DNA from: Thermus amyloliquefaciens
GTDB taxonomy: Bacteria > Deinococcota > Deinococci > Deinococcales > Thermaceae
Reading direction: 5' to 3'
Assembly (NCBI RefSeq): GCF_000744885.1
Contig: NZ_JQMV01000003.1
Location: forward strand, 682,001-746,000
DNA: 64,000 nt
The translations under genes and the position numbers were made by a program. This document shows positions 19,025 through 27,327 of the stretch, piece by piece; position 1 is the stretch's first letter, and the number at the start of each line of letters is the position of its first letter. The notes beneath the pieces are model-generated. The model made no database searches. It was not told the origin of the DNA and saw only the letters and a program-made list of their open reading frames with translations.

Positions 19025-19081
19025 CCCGCCACACTTCCTCCCCGGGCAGGGGCTAGACTTGAGGGAAAGGGGGTGGGCTGG

Positions 19082-19480
19082 ATGAGGAAGCTCCGCCGTC
19101 TGGAAGACCTTTTACCCCACCTCCGGGAAGGCCGCTACCGCCTGGGGCCCCATGTGGCCAAGCACATGCTCCAGGAGGGCTTTACCGAGTTGGATGTCCT
19201 GAGGGCCTTGGAGTGGGGCCGGGAGCTGGCCATCTACCCCGAGGACCAAAGGATGCTGGTCCTGGGCTACATGGTCTTTCCTCCCCGGTTGAAGCTCCCC
19301 CTGCACGTGGTCCTGGAGTACGCCACCCCGAGGCATGTGGACATCGTGACCGCCTTCATCCCCAAGGAGCCTTACCGGGTCTACTCCCGGGCCCGGCTGG
19401 CGGCCATCGTGCGCTTTGACGGGGCCCTCGAGGAGGTCCGCTGGAGCCAGCCTTGGCACCTCTACCCGGCCTGGGAGTAG
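19082..19480 (+). CDS. DUF4258 domain protein
   Basis: Function unknown. The 132-residue protein has HVAKHMLQEGFTELDVLRALEWGRELAIYPED and then VLGYMVFPPRLKLPLHVVLEYATPRHVDIVTAF, which fits the small RelE/BrnT-like DUF4258 fold. Many such proteins are toxin-like, but no antitoxin gene is adjacent. I chose ATG 19082; a GTG at 19073 is also in frame. TAGACT at 19054-19059 could be a -10 element. The gene stands 57 bases after comF. Confidence 0.75.
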   Translation: MRKLRRLEDLLPHLREGRYRLGPHVAKHMLQEGFTELDVLRALEWGRELAIYPEDQRMLVLGYMVFPPRLKLPLHVVLEYATPRHVDIVTAFIPKEPYRVYSRARLAAIVRFDGALEEVRWSQPWHLYPAWE

Positions 19481-19572
19481 GCGTTCATAAGGGGTTCACG
19501 GAGAGAGGCTACCCGGTTCACCGACCTTCCCGCGGGCTGGGGTTCGGCCTTAGGGCCGGGAGGTGAGTGAAG

Positions 19573-20172
19573 ATGCGAGGCACGCTTTGGACGCTAACTT
19601 CAGCGGCGGTGGCGGTGCTTTTGGGAATGGGTGTGGCGCAGGTGGGCGCTTCCCCCCTGATGCCCCAAGAACGCGAGGGGCTCTTGTGGATGCGGGAGGA
19701 GGAGAAGCTGGCGAGGGACGTGTACCTGACCTTGGGCAAGCTCTACCCCATCCCGGCCTTCCAGAACATTGCCCGCAGCGAGGAACAACACATGGCCGCG
19801 GTGGCGCGCCTGCTCACGGCCTACGGCCTGCCCGATCCGGCCCAAGGTAAGGGCGTGGGCGAGTTCAGCAACCCCGAGCTGGCCCGGCTGTACCAGGAGC
19901 TTGTGGTCAAGGGGCAGGCTTCCCTCCAGGCCGCCTTGGCGGTGGGGGCCTACTTAGAGGAGCTGGACATCCAAGACCTGCGGGTGCGCTTGGCGCAGAC
20001 CCAGCGGCCCGACATCGTGGCGGTGTACCAGAACCTCATGCAAGGTTCTTGGAACCACCTGAGGGCCTTTGCGGGAAACCTTTCGGCCATCACCAAGGAA
20101 CCCTACCGGGCCCAGCTGCTCTCCCAGGCGGAGGTGGATGCGGCCTTGAAGCGTTCCCCAGGTCGTCCCTAG
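19573..20172 (+). CDS. Secreted DUF2202 ferritin-like protein
   Basis: Function unknown. A signal peptide (MRGTLWTLTSAAVAVLLGMG) precedes a DUF2202 domain. The domain keeps the helix motif GLLWMREEEKLARDVYLTLG, with the EEEK and E...H (SEEQHMAAVARLLTAYGL) residues that recall a ferritin-like four-helix bundle, and NIARSEEQHM. ATG 19573 is preceded by AGGTG at 7 bases; a GTG two codons earlier is possible. The stop overlaps the convergent fur stop by 3 bases. Its closeness to a Fur-family regulator hints at metal or oxidative stress, but that is only context. Confidence 0.8.
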   Translation: MRGTLWTLTSAAVAVLLGMGVAQVGASPLMPQEREGLLWMREEEKLARDVYLTLGKLYPIPAFQNIARSEEQHMAAVARLLTAYGLPDPAQGKGVGEFSNPELARLYQELVVKGQASLQAALAVGAYLEELDIQDLRVRLAQTQRPDIVAVYQNLMQGSWNHLRAFAGNLSAITKEPYRAQLLSQAEVDAALKRSPGRP

Positions 20173-20534
20173 GCGCAGTCCGGGCAGCGGCCAAAGACCG
20201 TCACCTCGTGCCCCTCGGCCTGGAAGCCGGGGGGAAGGTGGGTGAGGGCCAGGTCGCAGCCCAAAAGCTCGTAGACCCGGCCGCACAGGCGGCAGAGGAA
20301 GTGGTGGTGGTGCTCCCTGCCCGCGGGCTCGTAGCGGGAGGGTTCGCCGGGGAGGGCCACCGGGGTGAGGAAGCCCTCCTCCACCAAGCCCTTCAGGGTG
20401 CGGTACACGGTGGCCAGGCCCAAGGAGGGCACCTTCCTCCTGGCCAGCTCCAGGACCTCCTGGGGGGAAAGGGGGCGGCCCGCCTCCAAAAAGGCCTCCC
20501 GGATGGCCCGCCGTTGCCGGGTGGAGCGCTCCAT
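20169..20534 (-). CDS. fur: Fur-family metal-responsive transcriptional regulator
   Basis: Winged-helix repressor sensing iron, zinc, manganese or peroxide. The 121-residue protein has the DNA-binding helix LGLATVYRTLKGLVEEGFL (38-56), the metal motif YEPAGREHHHHFLCRLCG with His75-78, Cys81 and Cys84, and a C-terminal pair Cys117 and Cys120. Both CxxC pairs suggest a structural zinc. Which metal it senses (Fur, Zur or PerR) cannot be decided. The ATG is 6 bases from a minus-strand -10 (TATCCT, 20541-20546), so the mRNA is probably leaderless. It diverges from a YibE/F membrane protein across 57 bases that hold an inverted repeat. Confidence 0.9.
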   Translation of the reverse strand: MERSTRQRRAIREAFLEAGRPLSPQEVLELARRKVPSLGLATVYRTLKGLVEEGFLTPVALPGEPSRYEPAGREHHHHFLCRLCGRVYELLGCDLALTHLPPGFQAEGHEVTVFGRCPDCA

Positions 20535-20538
20535 GGTC

Positions 20539-20585
20539 CTAGGATAGCAAGTTGAGAAGAAGTTTTCATCCTAGCCGGGTAGAGT
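20539..20585. promoter_or_regulatory. Fur/YibE divergent promoter with inverted-repeat operator candidate
   Basis: CTAGGAT (20539-20545) and ATCCTAG (20568-20574) form a perfect 7-bp inverted repeat separated by 22 bases. The left arm overlaps the fur -10 (TATCCT, minus strand) and the right arm lies just before the plus-strand -10 TAGAGT (20580-20585), which ends 6 bases before the ATG at 20592. A dimeric repressor bound here could control both genes. Confidence 0.5.
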
Positions 20586-20591
20586 GGCGGT

Positions 20592-21605
20592 ATGCGCCTT
20601 TGGATCCTTTTGGCGTTTCTCCTTCCCGCCCTGGCCCAGGGGGATGGGGGGTACCTGGTGGGAAGGATACTGGCCCTCGAGGCCCAGCGGGGTGTGGCCC
20701 TGGTGGAGGCGGAGGGGAGGAGGCTGGAGGCCTTATTGCCCGCGGATGGGGGGCACTACCGGGTGGGCCAGCGGGTGGTCTTGTACCGGGAAGGGGACAG
20801 GACCTATGTCACCGAGCCCGACCGCATCCCCTGGCTTCTCGGCCTTTTGGGCCTGTTTGCTCTCCTGGCCGCCCTACTGGGCCGGGGGAAGGGGGTGAGG
20901 GGGCTTCTCGGCACCTTCCTTAGCCTTTTGGTGGTGGTCTACGGGGTGGTTCCCCAGGTGGCGGCGGGAGGGAATCCCCTTCTCTACGCCTTTTTGGGAA
21001 GCGTGGGGGTGCTCCTTCTCACCGTCTACCTGGTCCACGGGGTGAACCGGAAGACCACCGCCGCCCTTTTGGGCACCCTGGCCTCGGTGGCCTTCGTCCT
21101 CCTCCTGGCCCTCTTCTTCACCCGGGCCATGGGGTTTACCGGCCTGGCCTCGGAGGAGGCCCTCCTCCTCCGGCAGTGGGGGGGTGTGGACCTCCTCTCC
21201 CTCTTCCTGGCGGCGGTGGCGGTGGGGGCTTTGGGGGCCCTCACCGACGTGACCGTGACCCAGGCGGCGGTGGTCCAGGCCTTGAGCCACGCCAACCCCC
21301 GCTTTGGCCTTGGGGAGCTCTACCGGAGGGGGATGGAGGTGGGCTACGACCACATCGGCAGCCTGGTGAACACCCTGGTCCTGGCCTACACCGCGGGTTC
21401 CTTGCCCCTTTTCCTCCTCCTCACCAAGGACCCCACCCCCTTGCGCTTCCTCCTGAACACCGAGCCCTTCGCCGCCGAGATCGCCAGCATGGTCCTGGGC
21501 TCCTTGGGGCTCCTTATGGCGGTGCCCCTTACCACCCTGATGGCGGCCTGGTTCTTCCGGGGGGGAAGGGGCGGGCCTCCCGAGGACCACGGCCACGCCC
21601 ATTAG
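20592..21605 (+). CDS. YibE/F-family membrane protein
   Basis: Multi-pass inner-membrane protein of unknown transport function. The 337-residue product has a signal-like N-terminus (MRLWILLAFLLPALA), a short OB-like extracytoplasmic segment (YLVGRILALEAQRG to YVTEPDRIP), and about seven membrane helices. It carries the family motifs GALGALTDVTVTQAAVV and GYDHIGSLVNTLVLAYTAGSLPL. The tail is His-rich (PPEDHGHAH). Divergent pairing with a Fur-type regulator over an inverted repeat suggests metal-dependent control. -10 TAGAGT ends 6 bases before the ATG. Substrate not known. Confidence 0.85.
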   Translation: MRLWILLAFLLPALAQGDGGYLVGRILALEAQRGVALVEAEGRRLEALLPADGGHYRVGQRVVLYREGDRTYVTEPDRIPWLLGLLGLFALLAALLGRGKGVRGLLGTFLSLLVVVYGVVPQVAAGGNPLLYAFLGSVGVLLLTVYLVHGVNRKTTAALLGTLASVAFVLLLALFFTRAMGFTGLASEEALLLRQWGGVDLLSLFLAAVAVGALGALTDVTVTQAAVVQALSHANPRFGLGELYRRGMEVGYDHIGSLVNTLVLAYTAGSLPLFLLLTKDPTPLRFLLNTEPFAAEIASMVLGSLGLLMAVPLTTLMAAWFFRGGRGGPPEDHGHAH

Positions 21606-21624
21606 GGGGGAGGCGGGTTCCTGG

Positions 21625-21630
21625 CATAAT
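21625..21630 (+). promoter_or_regulatory. -10 element of sbcD
   Basis: CATAAT ends 7 bases before the ATG at 21638. The same hexamer and spacing are used on the minus strand before the TlyA-like gene. No good -35 is seen. Confidence 0.45.
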
Positions 21631-21637
21631 GGAAACC

Positions 21638-22759
21638 ATGCGCCTATTGCACACCGCGGACTGGCATTTGGGCAAGGTATTAAAGGGGGTGGACCGCACC
21701 GAGGAGATCGGGGCGGCGTTGCAAACCCTTCTGGAGATGGTGGCCAAGGAGGGGGTGGACCTGGTGGTGGTTTCCGGGGACCTCTTTGACCGCCCCCAGG
21801 TCTCCGCCGAGGCCGAGGCCATGGCGGTGGAGTTTTTTCTGCGCCTTAAGGAGCTTGGGGTTCCCGCCTTGGTCATCGCCGGCAACCACGACCCCAAGGA
21901 GCGCCTCGAGGCCCTCGCTCCCCTCTTCGCCCTGGCGGGGGCGGAGGTGCGGGGAAGGCCCCTCTTTAAGGAGGAAGGGGGGGTGGTGGAGGTGGGGGGG
22001 CTTAGGGCGGCCCTTCTGCCCTTCGTGTCGGAGCGCATCCTGGTGAAGAAGGTTTTGCAGGAGGCGGAGGAGCGCCACCGCACCTACGCCGAGGCTATGC
22101 GGCGGATCCTCGCCAACCTGGAAAGCCCCCTCATGCTAGGGCACTTTGCCCTGGAGGGGGTTCGCCCCGGGGCAGGGGAGTTCGCCTTCCACCTCACGGG
22201 AAGCTACGCCGTTCCCCCTTCCGCCCTGCCCCTGGGGGCCCGTTACGTGGCCTTGGGCCACATCCACCGCCAGCAGCAGGTGTCGGAGGCCCCCGTGGCC
22301 TGGTATGCGGGAAGCCTCATCCAGCTGGACTTCGGCGAGGGGGAGGAGGCGGAGCGGGGGGTTTTGCTGGTGGAGGTGCCCGAGAGGGGGCCGGTCCGGG
22401 TCCACCCCGTAAGGGAGCGTTGGGGGAAGCCCCTCAAGACCTTCCGCCTCCGCCCCGAGGAGCTGGACGGCAGGCTTCGGGAGCTGGAGCGCTTTCCCGG
22501 ATACCTCAAGGTGGTGGTGGAGGGCAGGCTTTCCCCGGCGGTGAAGGAGCGGCTTTTCCAGGGGCTTCCCCGTCTCCTGGCCCTGGAGACCGCTGGGGTC
22601 TTGGAGGAGGAGGGTGGGGCCTTGGGTCCCGAGCTTGGCCTGGTGGAGGCCTACGAGCGCTACCTGAAGGAACGGGGGCGGGAGGAGGAAGGGCTTCTGG
22701 AGCGGTTCGGCCAGGTGCTCAAGGAGGTGGAGCTTGAGGCCCTTGCGCCTGGAGCTTGA
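21638..22759 (+). CDS. sbcD: Exonuclease SbcD (Mre11-like)
   Basis: Metal-dependent nuclease subunit of the SbcCD complex, which cuts hairpins and DNA ends. The phosphoesterase motifs are all present: LHTADWHLG, VVVSGDLFDRP, VIAGNHDP, LMLGHFALEG and VALGHIHRQQ. The 373-residue length is normal. Start ATG 21638 follows -10 CATAAT by 7 bases; an ATG three codons upstream is in frame but lies on the -10. The 3' end overlaps sbcC by 26 bases, so the two subunits are translated together. Confidence 0.95.
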   Translation: MRLLHTADWHLGKVLKGVDRTEEIGAALQTLLEMVAKEGVDLVVVSGDLFDRPQVSAEAEAMAVEFFLRLKELGVPALVIAGNHDPKERLEALAPLFALAGAEVRGRPLFKEEGGVVEVGGLRAALLPFVSERILVKKVLQEAEERHRTYAEAMRRILANLESPLMLGHFALEGVRPGAGEFAFHLTGSYAVPPSALPLGARYVALGHIHRQQQVSEAPVAWYAGSLIQLDFGEGEEAERGVLLVEVPERGPVRVHPVRERWGKPLKTFRLRPEELDGRLRELERFPGYLKVVVEGRLSPAVKERLFQGLPRLLALETAGVLEEEGGALGPELGLVEAYERYLKERGREEEGLLERFGQVLKEVELEALAPGA

Positions 22760-25694
22760 GGGGTTTGGCCCTTACCGGGAGCGGCAGGGGGTGGACTTCT
22801 CCGATGTGGAGCTTTTTGCCATCACCGGGCCCACGGGAAGCGGAAAGAGCACCCTCCTGGACGCCGTGGCCTTTGCCCTGTATGGGGTGGTGCCCCGGGT
22901 GGGGCGGAACGTGGGGAGCCTGGTCCACCCGGGGGCCAGCGAGGCCCGGGTGCGCCTCACCTTCCAGGTGGGGGGAAGGGTCTACCGGGTGGAGCGGGTC
23001 CGGGGAAGGAGGAGCGAAGCCAGGCTCTTCCAGGTGGAGCCCACCGGGGAGAGGCTTCTTCCCCTGGAGACCCTCGAGGCCCTGAACCAGGCCTTGGAGG
23101 ACCTTTTGGGCCTCAACTACGAGGCCTTCACCCGGGCCCTGCTCCTTCCCCAGGGGGAGTTTGACCGTTTCCTTAAGGGGGAGGCCAAGGAGAGGCGGAG
23201 GATCCTCCTGGACCTCTTTGAGCTTTCCCGGCTGGAGAGGGCCCGGGACAAGGCGGCTTCCCGCAGGGCGGCCCTCCTGGAGGAGAAGGGCCGGCTGGAG
23301 GGGGAGCTTGCGGGGCTTCTTGGGGCGAGCCTCGAGGCCAAGGAGGACCTGGAAAGGAGGCTTGCGGACCTGGCCCAGGAGATCGCCCGCTGGCAACGGG
23401 AGGAAGGCCGCCTGGAGAAGGCCCTTGAGGAGATGAGGGGCCTTCGGGACTTCCTCCGGCGCAAAGGGGAGTTGGAAGGCCGCCTGGGCCGCCTTCGGGC
23501 CGAGGCCTCCCGGATGGAGGAGCTGGAGGAAAGGCTGAGGAAGGCGGAGGCGGCGGAGGCCGCCCTCCCCCTTTGGCAGGACCTGAGGAGGAAGGAGGAG
23601 GCCCTGGCGGCCACCCGCCGGAAGCTGGAGGCGGTGCAGGCAAGCCTGGCCCGCTTGGCGGAGGAGCGCCGGGCCCTGGCCTTTGACCCCAAGGCCCTAA
23701 AGGAGGCGCAAAGGGCGTTGCTGGAGGCGGAGGGGCTAAAGGCCTTGGAGGGCCTTTGGCGGCGGGTGGGGGTTAGGGAGCACCCTGCCCCCAGGGTGGG
23801 CCTTTCCCCCGAGGCCTATGGGGAGGCCCTGGAATCCCTTTTGCAGAGGGAAGCACTTTTGGCGGAGAAGGAGCGGGGGTTGGCCCATCTGCTGGAGGCG
23901 CAACGGCGGCTTAAGGAAAAGCAGGAGGCCTTGGGCCAGCTCAAGGAGGCCCTGGAGCGCCTGGTGGCGGAGGGGGGGCAGGCCCGCGCCCAGGTGGAGG
24001 CCTTGGAGAGGGCCCGGAAGGGGGCCGAGGCCCACCGGCTTCGGCAGGAACTCGTGGAGATCGGGAGGCAACGGGGGCTTTTAGAGGCGGAAAAGGAGCG
24101 CCTGGAGGCGGAACTCGCCCACCTGGCCCAGGAGGAGCGGCGGCTTGGCCTCCTGGCCTACCGCGACCTTTTGCGCCCAGGGGAGCCCTGCCCCCTTTGC
24201 GGGGGCGTGGTCCACGGCCTGCCCCCGGCGCCCGCGGGGCATGGGGCTAACGCCCTCAGGGAAAGGCGGGAGGAGGCGGATAAGGCCTTGCGGGGGGTCC
24301 TGACCCGGCTTGGGGCCCTGGCGGGGGAGGAGAGGGCCAAGCGGGAGGCCCTGGAGGCCCTGGGGGTGGAGCCCGTCCCCGGGGATGTCCAGGCCTTGGA
24401 GGAGGCCCTTTTGGAGGCGCAAGCCAGGCTTCAGGAGCTGCGGGAAAGGTACAGGGAAACACAGGGGGAGGCCCGGGCCCTCGAGGAGGAGGTGGGGCGG
24501 CTTTCCCAGGAGGTCGGGCGTTGGCGGCAGGCGCTTTCCGGCCTGGAGGGGGAGTTTGGCCCCCTAACGGACCTCCCTGAGCAGGAGGCGGCTTGGAAAG
24601 CCCTCCGGGAAGCCCTGGCCTCCTTGCGGCAGGAGAAGGAGGCCTTGGGGGCTGGGCTTTACCGCCTGCTTTGGGAAAGGACGGGGGGAAGGCCGGTGGC
24701 GGAGCTGGTCGCGAGGCTTTCCCGCAGGCTGGAGGAGCTTGAGCAAAAGGAAAAGCAAGACCGCGATCTGGCCCAGGCCCTGGAGGAGGCTTCCCGCTCC
24801 CTGGCGGGGCTTTTGGCCCAGGAGGCGGAGCAGAAGAAGGCCCTTGAGGAGGCCCAAGGCCGGGTCTTGGGCCTGATGCCCGAGGAGGAGGCCAAGGCCC
24901 TTTACCTTTCCCCTGAGGAGCGGGAGGCTTTGGCGAGGAGGGTCCAGGCCCACCGGGACGAGCTGGCCCAGGTGGAAGCCCTCCTTAAGGAGGCGGAGCG
25001 GGAGGCCAGGGCCCGTTTTCCCGGCCCGCTTCCTTCCCTGGGGGAGGTGGAGGCGCGCTTGGTGGAGGCGGAGGCGGCGCTTTCCCACCTGCGGCAGGAC
25101 CTGGAGGCCAAGAAGGCGGAGAAGGCGGTCCTGGAGGAGCGGCTCAGGGAGCTGGAGGAAAAGCACAAGCGCCGCCGGGAACTGGAGGCCCGTCTGGCGG
25201 AGGTGGTGCGGGAGGTGGATCTTTGGGAGAAGCTGGCCTTTGATCTGCAGCAGAACAACTTTCCCGCCTACCTCCTGGGCCTTCGGCAAAGGAACCTGGT
25301 GGATCGGGCGGATGAGCTCATGGCCATCCTTTCCACAGGCCGCTACCGCCTCCGCTCCAAGGGGGATGAGTACCAGGTCCTGGACCTCTGGACCGAGGCG
25401 GTGCGTCCGGTGAAGACCCTTTCCGGAGGGGAAAGCTTCCTGGCCAGCCTCTCCTTGGCCTTAGCCCTTTCCGAGGAGCTTTCCCGGGGGCGGCTTGGGG
25501 CTTTGTTTTTGGACGAGGGCTTCGGCACCCTGGACCCGGAGACCCTGGAGACGGTGGCGGGGGTGCTGGAGGCCCTTCCCACCCGGGGGCGGCTGGTGGG
25601 GATCGTCACCCACGTGGAGGCCTTGGCGGTGCGGCTCCCGGCCAGGCTCGTGGTGCGGAAGCACCCCTCGGGAAGCCGGGTGGAGTGGGCGTGA
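22734..25694 (+). CDS. sbcC: Exonuclease subunit SbcC (Rad50-like SMC ATPase)
   Basis: SMC-type ATPase partner of SbcD. The Walker A motif FAITGPTGSGKSTLLDAV lies at about 28-45. Long coiled coils flank the zinc hook CPLC near residue 486, which dimerises two molecules. The C-terminal ATPase half shows TLSGGESFLASLSLALALSE and LGALFLDEGFGTLD. Length 986, slightly short of E. coli (1,048) as expected for a smaller coil. The start is TTG at 22734, inside sbcD. The downstream 140 bases hold weak hairpins and the promoter region of a CBS gene. Confidence 0.95.
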   Translation: MRPLRLELEGFGPYRERQGVDFSDVELFAITGPTGSGKSTLLDAVAFALYGVVPRVGRNVGSLVHPGASEARVRLTFQVGGRVYRVERVRGRRSEARLFQVEPTGERLLPLETLEALNQALEDLLGLNYEAFTRALLLPQGEFDRFLKGEAKERRRILLDLFELSRLERARDKAASRRAALLEEKGRLEGELAGLLGASLEAKEDLERRLADLAQEIARWQREEGRLEKALEEMRGLRDFLRRKGELEGRLGRLRAEASRMEELEERLRKAEAAEAALPLWQDLRRKEEALAATRRKLEAVQASLARLAEERRALAFDPKALKEAQRALLEAEGLKALEGLWRRVGVREHPAPRVGLSPEAYGEALESLLQREALLAEKERGLAHLLEAQRRLKEKQEALGQLKEALERLVAEGGQARAQVEALERARKGAEAHRLRQELVEIGRQRGLLEAEKERLEAELAHLAQEERRLGLLAYRDLLRPGEPCPLCGGVVHGLPPAPAGHGANALRERREEADKALRGVLTRLGALAGEERAKREALEALGVEPVPGDVQALEEALLEAQARLQELRERYRETQGEARALEEEVGRLSQEVGRWRQALSGLEGEFGPLTDLPEQEAAWKALREALASLRQEKEALGAGLYRLLWERTGGRPVAELVARLSRRLEELEQKEKQDRDLAQALEEASRSLAGLLAQEAEQKKALEEAQGRVLGLMPEEEAKALYLSPEEREALARRVQAHRDELAQVEALLKEAEREARARFPGPLPSLGEVEARLVEAEAALSHLRQDLEAKKAEKAVLEERLRELEEKHKRRRELEARLAEVVREVDLWEKLAFDLQQNNFPAYLLGLRQRNLVDRADELMAILSTGRYRLRSKGDEYQVLDLWTEAVRPVKTLSGGESFLASLSLALALSEELSRGRLGALFLDEGFGTLDPETLETVAGVLEALPTRGRLVGIVTHVEALAVRLPARLVVRKHPSGSRVEWA

Positions 25695-25762
25695 AGTTCC
25701 CCTTGGGTTTATGGAACCCCCTTTCCCCATAAAGGGAAAGAGAGTTTTGACCCTACCAAACC

Positions 25763-25782
25763 CCATACCCTAAGGGGTATGG
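25763..25782. promoter_or_regulatory. Hairpin CCATACCC-TAAG-GGGTATGG before the CBS gene
   Basis: A perfect 8-bp stem with a TAAG loop. It lies 50 bases before the CBS gene and just after a TTGACC (25747-25752) that resembles a -35. No -10 fits 17 bases downstream, so the site could be an operator, a weak terminator for sbcC, or a leader hairpin. Confidence 0.35.
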
Positions 25783-25834
25783 TGAGGTCGCCCGGAAACC
25801 GTAAGCTTGGCCCTCCCGGGCAAGGAGGTGTGCC

Positions 25835-26212
25835 GTGAAAAAGGCCAAGGACATCATGTCCACCGAGGTGGTGAAGATCCAGGGGTCGGCCACGGTGAAG
25901 GAGGCCATCAACCTCATGAAGGAAACGGGCCTCCGCGCCCTCGTGGTGGACCGCCGGAGCGAGGAGGACGCCTACGGCATCGTCACGGAGACCGATATCG
26001 TCTACAAGGTCATCGCCTACGGCAAGGACCCCGCCACGGTTCAGGTGCACGAGATCATGACCAAGCCGGTGATCACCGTGAACCCTGACCTGGCGGTGGA
26101 GTACGTGGCCCGCCTCTTCGCCAACACCGGGATTCGCCGGGCCCCCGTCATCCAGGGGGAGGTGATCGGCATCGTTTCCGTGACGGACATCCTACGCAAG
26201 GCGGTGTTCTGA
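25835..26212 (+). CDS. Tandem CBS-domain protein
   Basis: Stand-alone CBS pair that normally binds adenine nucleotides as an energy or redox sensor; the partner is unknown. The 125-residue protein has two CBS units: KDIMSTEVVKIQGSATVKEAI through GIVTETDIVYKVIA, and HEIMTKPVITVNPDLAVEY through IGIVSVTDILRK. The GTG start is preceded by AAGGAGGTG at 6 bases, one of the best ribosome sites in the window. The hairpin at 26225 lies 13 bases after the stop and probably ends the transcript. Confidence 0.92.
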   Translation: MKKAKDIMSTEVVKIQGSATVKEAINLMKETGLRALVVDRRSEEDAYGIVTETDIVYKVIAYGKDPATVQVHEIMTKPVITVNPDLAVEYVARLFANTGIRRAPVIQGEVIGIVSVTDILRKAVF

Positions 26213-26224
26213 GTACCCCCTATA

Positions 26225-26252
26225 CCCCGTCGTGGCCCAAGCCACGACGGGG
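26225..26252. repeat. Hairpin repeat copy 2, probable terminator of the CBS gene
   Basis: A perfect 12-bp stem, CCCCGTCGTGGC with GCCACGACGGGG, around a CCAA loop. It follows the CBS stop by 13 bases, with no T tract after it. GAGTACCCC occurs just upstream here (26212-26220) and directly before copy 4. Confidence 0.75.
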
Positions 26253-26291
26253 GCCCTTGCCTTGGGGGGTAACCAGAAAGGCTACCCTTCC

Positions 26292-26320
26292 TTGACTTGG
26301 TTTAAGACCCTTTGTAAACT
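26292..26320 (+). promoter_or_regulatory. Canonical promoter of the pectinacetylesterase-like gene
   Basis: TTGACT (26292-26297), a 17-base spacer and TAAACT (26315-26320) form a near-consensus sigma-70 promoter. The transcript would start near 26327, directly at the ribosome site GGAGGTGA. Confidence 0.75.
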
Positions 26321-26337
26321 GCAGGCGGAGGTGAACA

Positions 26338-27327
26338 ATGCGGCGGTTAATCGCCATCGTTTTGCTCTTGGGTCTGGCCCTGGCCCAGGGCCTCGAGGCC
26401 CTCTGGAAGGCGGTGGAGGTGCCGGGAGGGGTATGCGCCGATGGCTCCCCTTATCGGTTCTACGTGAGCCCGGGGGACCCCAGGAAGGTGGTGATCGACT
26501 TCCAGGGGGGTGGGGCCTGCTGGGACGCCGCCACCTGCGGCCCCCAGAGCCAGACCTACCGCAAGCGGGTGGATGTCCAGGAGCTTCTTTTGGCCCAGGG
26601 CATTTACAACCGCATCAGCGTGGCCAACCCCTTTTTTGGCTGGACCCACGTCTTCGTGCCCTACTGCACGGGGGATCTCCATGTGGGCCGGGCCACGGTG
26701 GACTACGGGGGCTTTAGGGTCCACCACCAGGGGGCCAGGAACGCCCTGGCGGCCTTGGAATACGTGTTCCGCAACCACACGAACCCAGAGAGGGTCTTCG
26801 TGACCGGTTGCTCCGCTGGGGCCTACGGGGCGGTGTTCTGGGCGGATAAGGTCCTTGCCACCTACAAAAACGCCCAGGTGGCGGTCTGCGGGGATGCGGG
26901 GGTAGGGGTGCGCACCCGGGACTTCCCCGGCTTCCGCGTCTGGAACTCGCGCCTGCCCGAGCTTCCTGGCCTTTCCCAGGACCCAGAGGTGGGGGAGATC
27001 TACCTGGCCTTGGCCAAGGCCTTCCCCAAGACCCGTATCGCCCAGTACACCACCCTTCTGGACGGCACCCAGATCTTCTTCTACGGCCTCATGAAGGGGG
27101 AGCGGGCCCCCTCCGAGGCCACCGCCCGGGAGTGGGCCGAAGGGGCCATGAGGGCGGTCCTTGCCCCGGCCCAGGCGGAAAACTACACCTTCTACCTGGC
27201 CCCGGGGGGCCAGCACTGCATCCTGCCCCGCCCTGAGCTGTACACCTTGAAGGTGGGGGAGGTTGCCTTCCTGGAGTGGCTTAGGGCCCTGGCGGAGGGG
27301 AAGGCGCCGCCTAGAGTGCGCCCTTGA
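26338..27327 (+). CDS. Secreted pectinacetylesterase/NOTUM-like serine hydrolase
   Basis: Predicted exported alpha/beta hydrolase; the substrate (an acyl ester) is not known. A signal peptide (MRRLIAIVLLLGLALAQ) is followed by the oxyanion-type loop DFQGGGACWD (54-63), the nucleophile Ser159 in VTGCSAGAYG, and a likely catalytic His293 in GGQHCIL. Several cysteines (33, 61, 67, 110, 158, 184, 294) suggest disulphides. This arrangement matches the pectinacetylesterase and NOTUM family. Thermus is not known as a pectin degrader, so lipids, polymers or protein acyl groups are possible substrates. A strong promoter and GGAGGTGA seven bases before the ATG suggest good expression. The 3' end overlaps the convergent peptidase gene by 17 bases. 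Confidence 0.8.
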   Translation: MRRLIAIVLLLGLALAQGLEALWKAVEVPGGVCADGSPYRFYVSPGDPRKVVIDFQGGGACWDAATCGPQSQTYRKRVDVQELLLAQGIYNRISVANPFFGWTHVFVPYCTGDLHVGRATVDYGGFRVHHQGARNALAALEYVFRNHTNPERVFVTGCSAGAYGAVFWADKVLATYKNAQVAVCGDAGVGVRTRDFPGFRVWNSRLPELPGLSQDPEVGEIYLALAKAFPKTRIAQYTTLLDGTQIFFYGLMKGERAPSEATAREWAEGAMRAVLAPAQAENYTFYLAPGGQHCILPRPELYTLKVGEVAFLEWLRALAEGKAPPRVRP

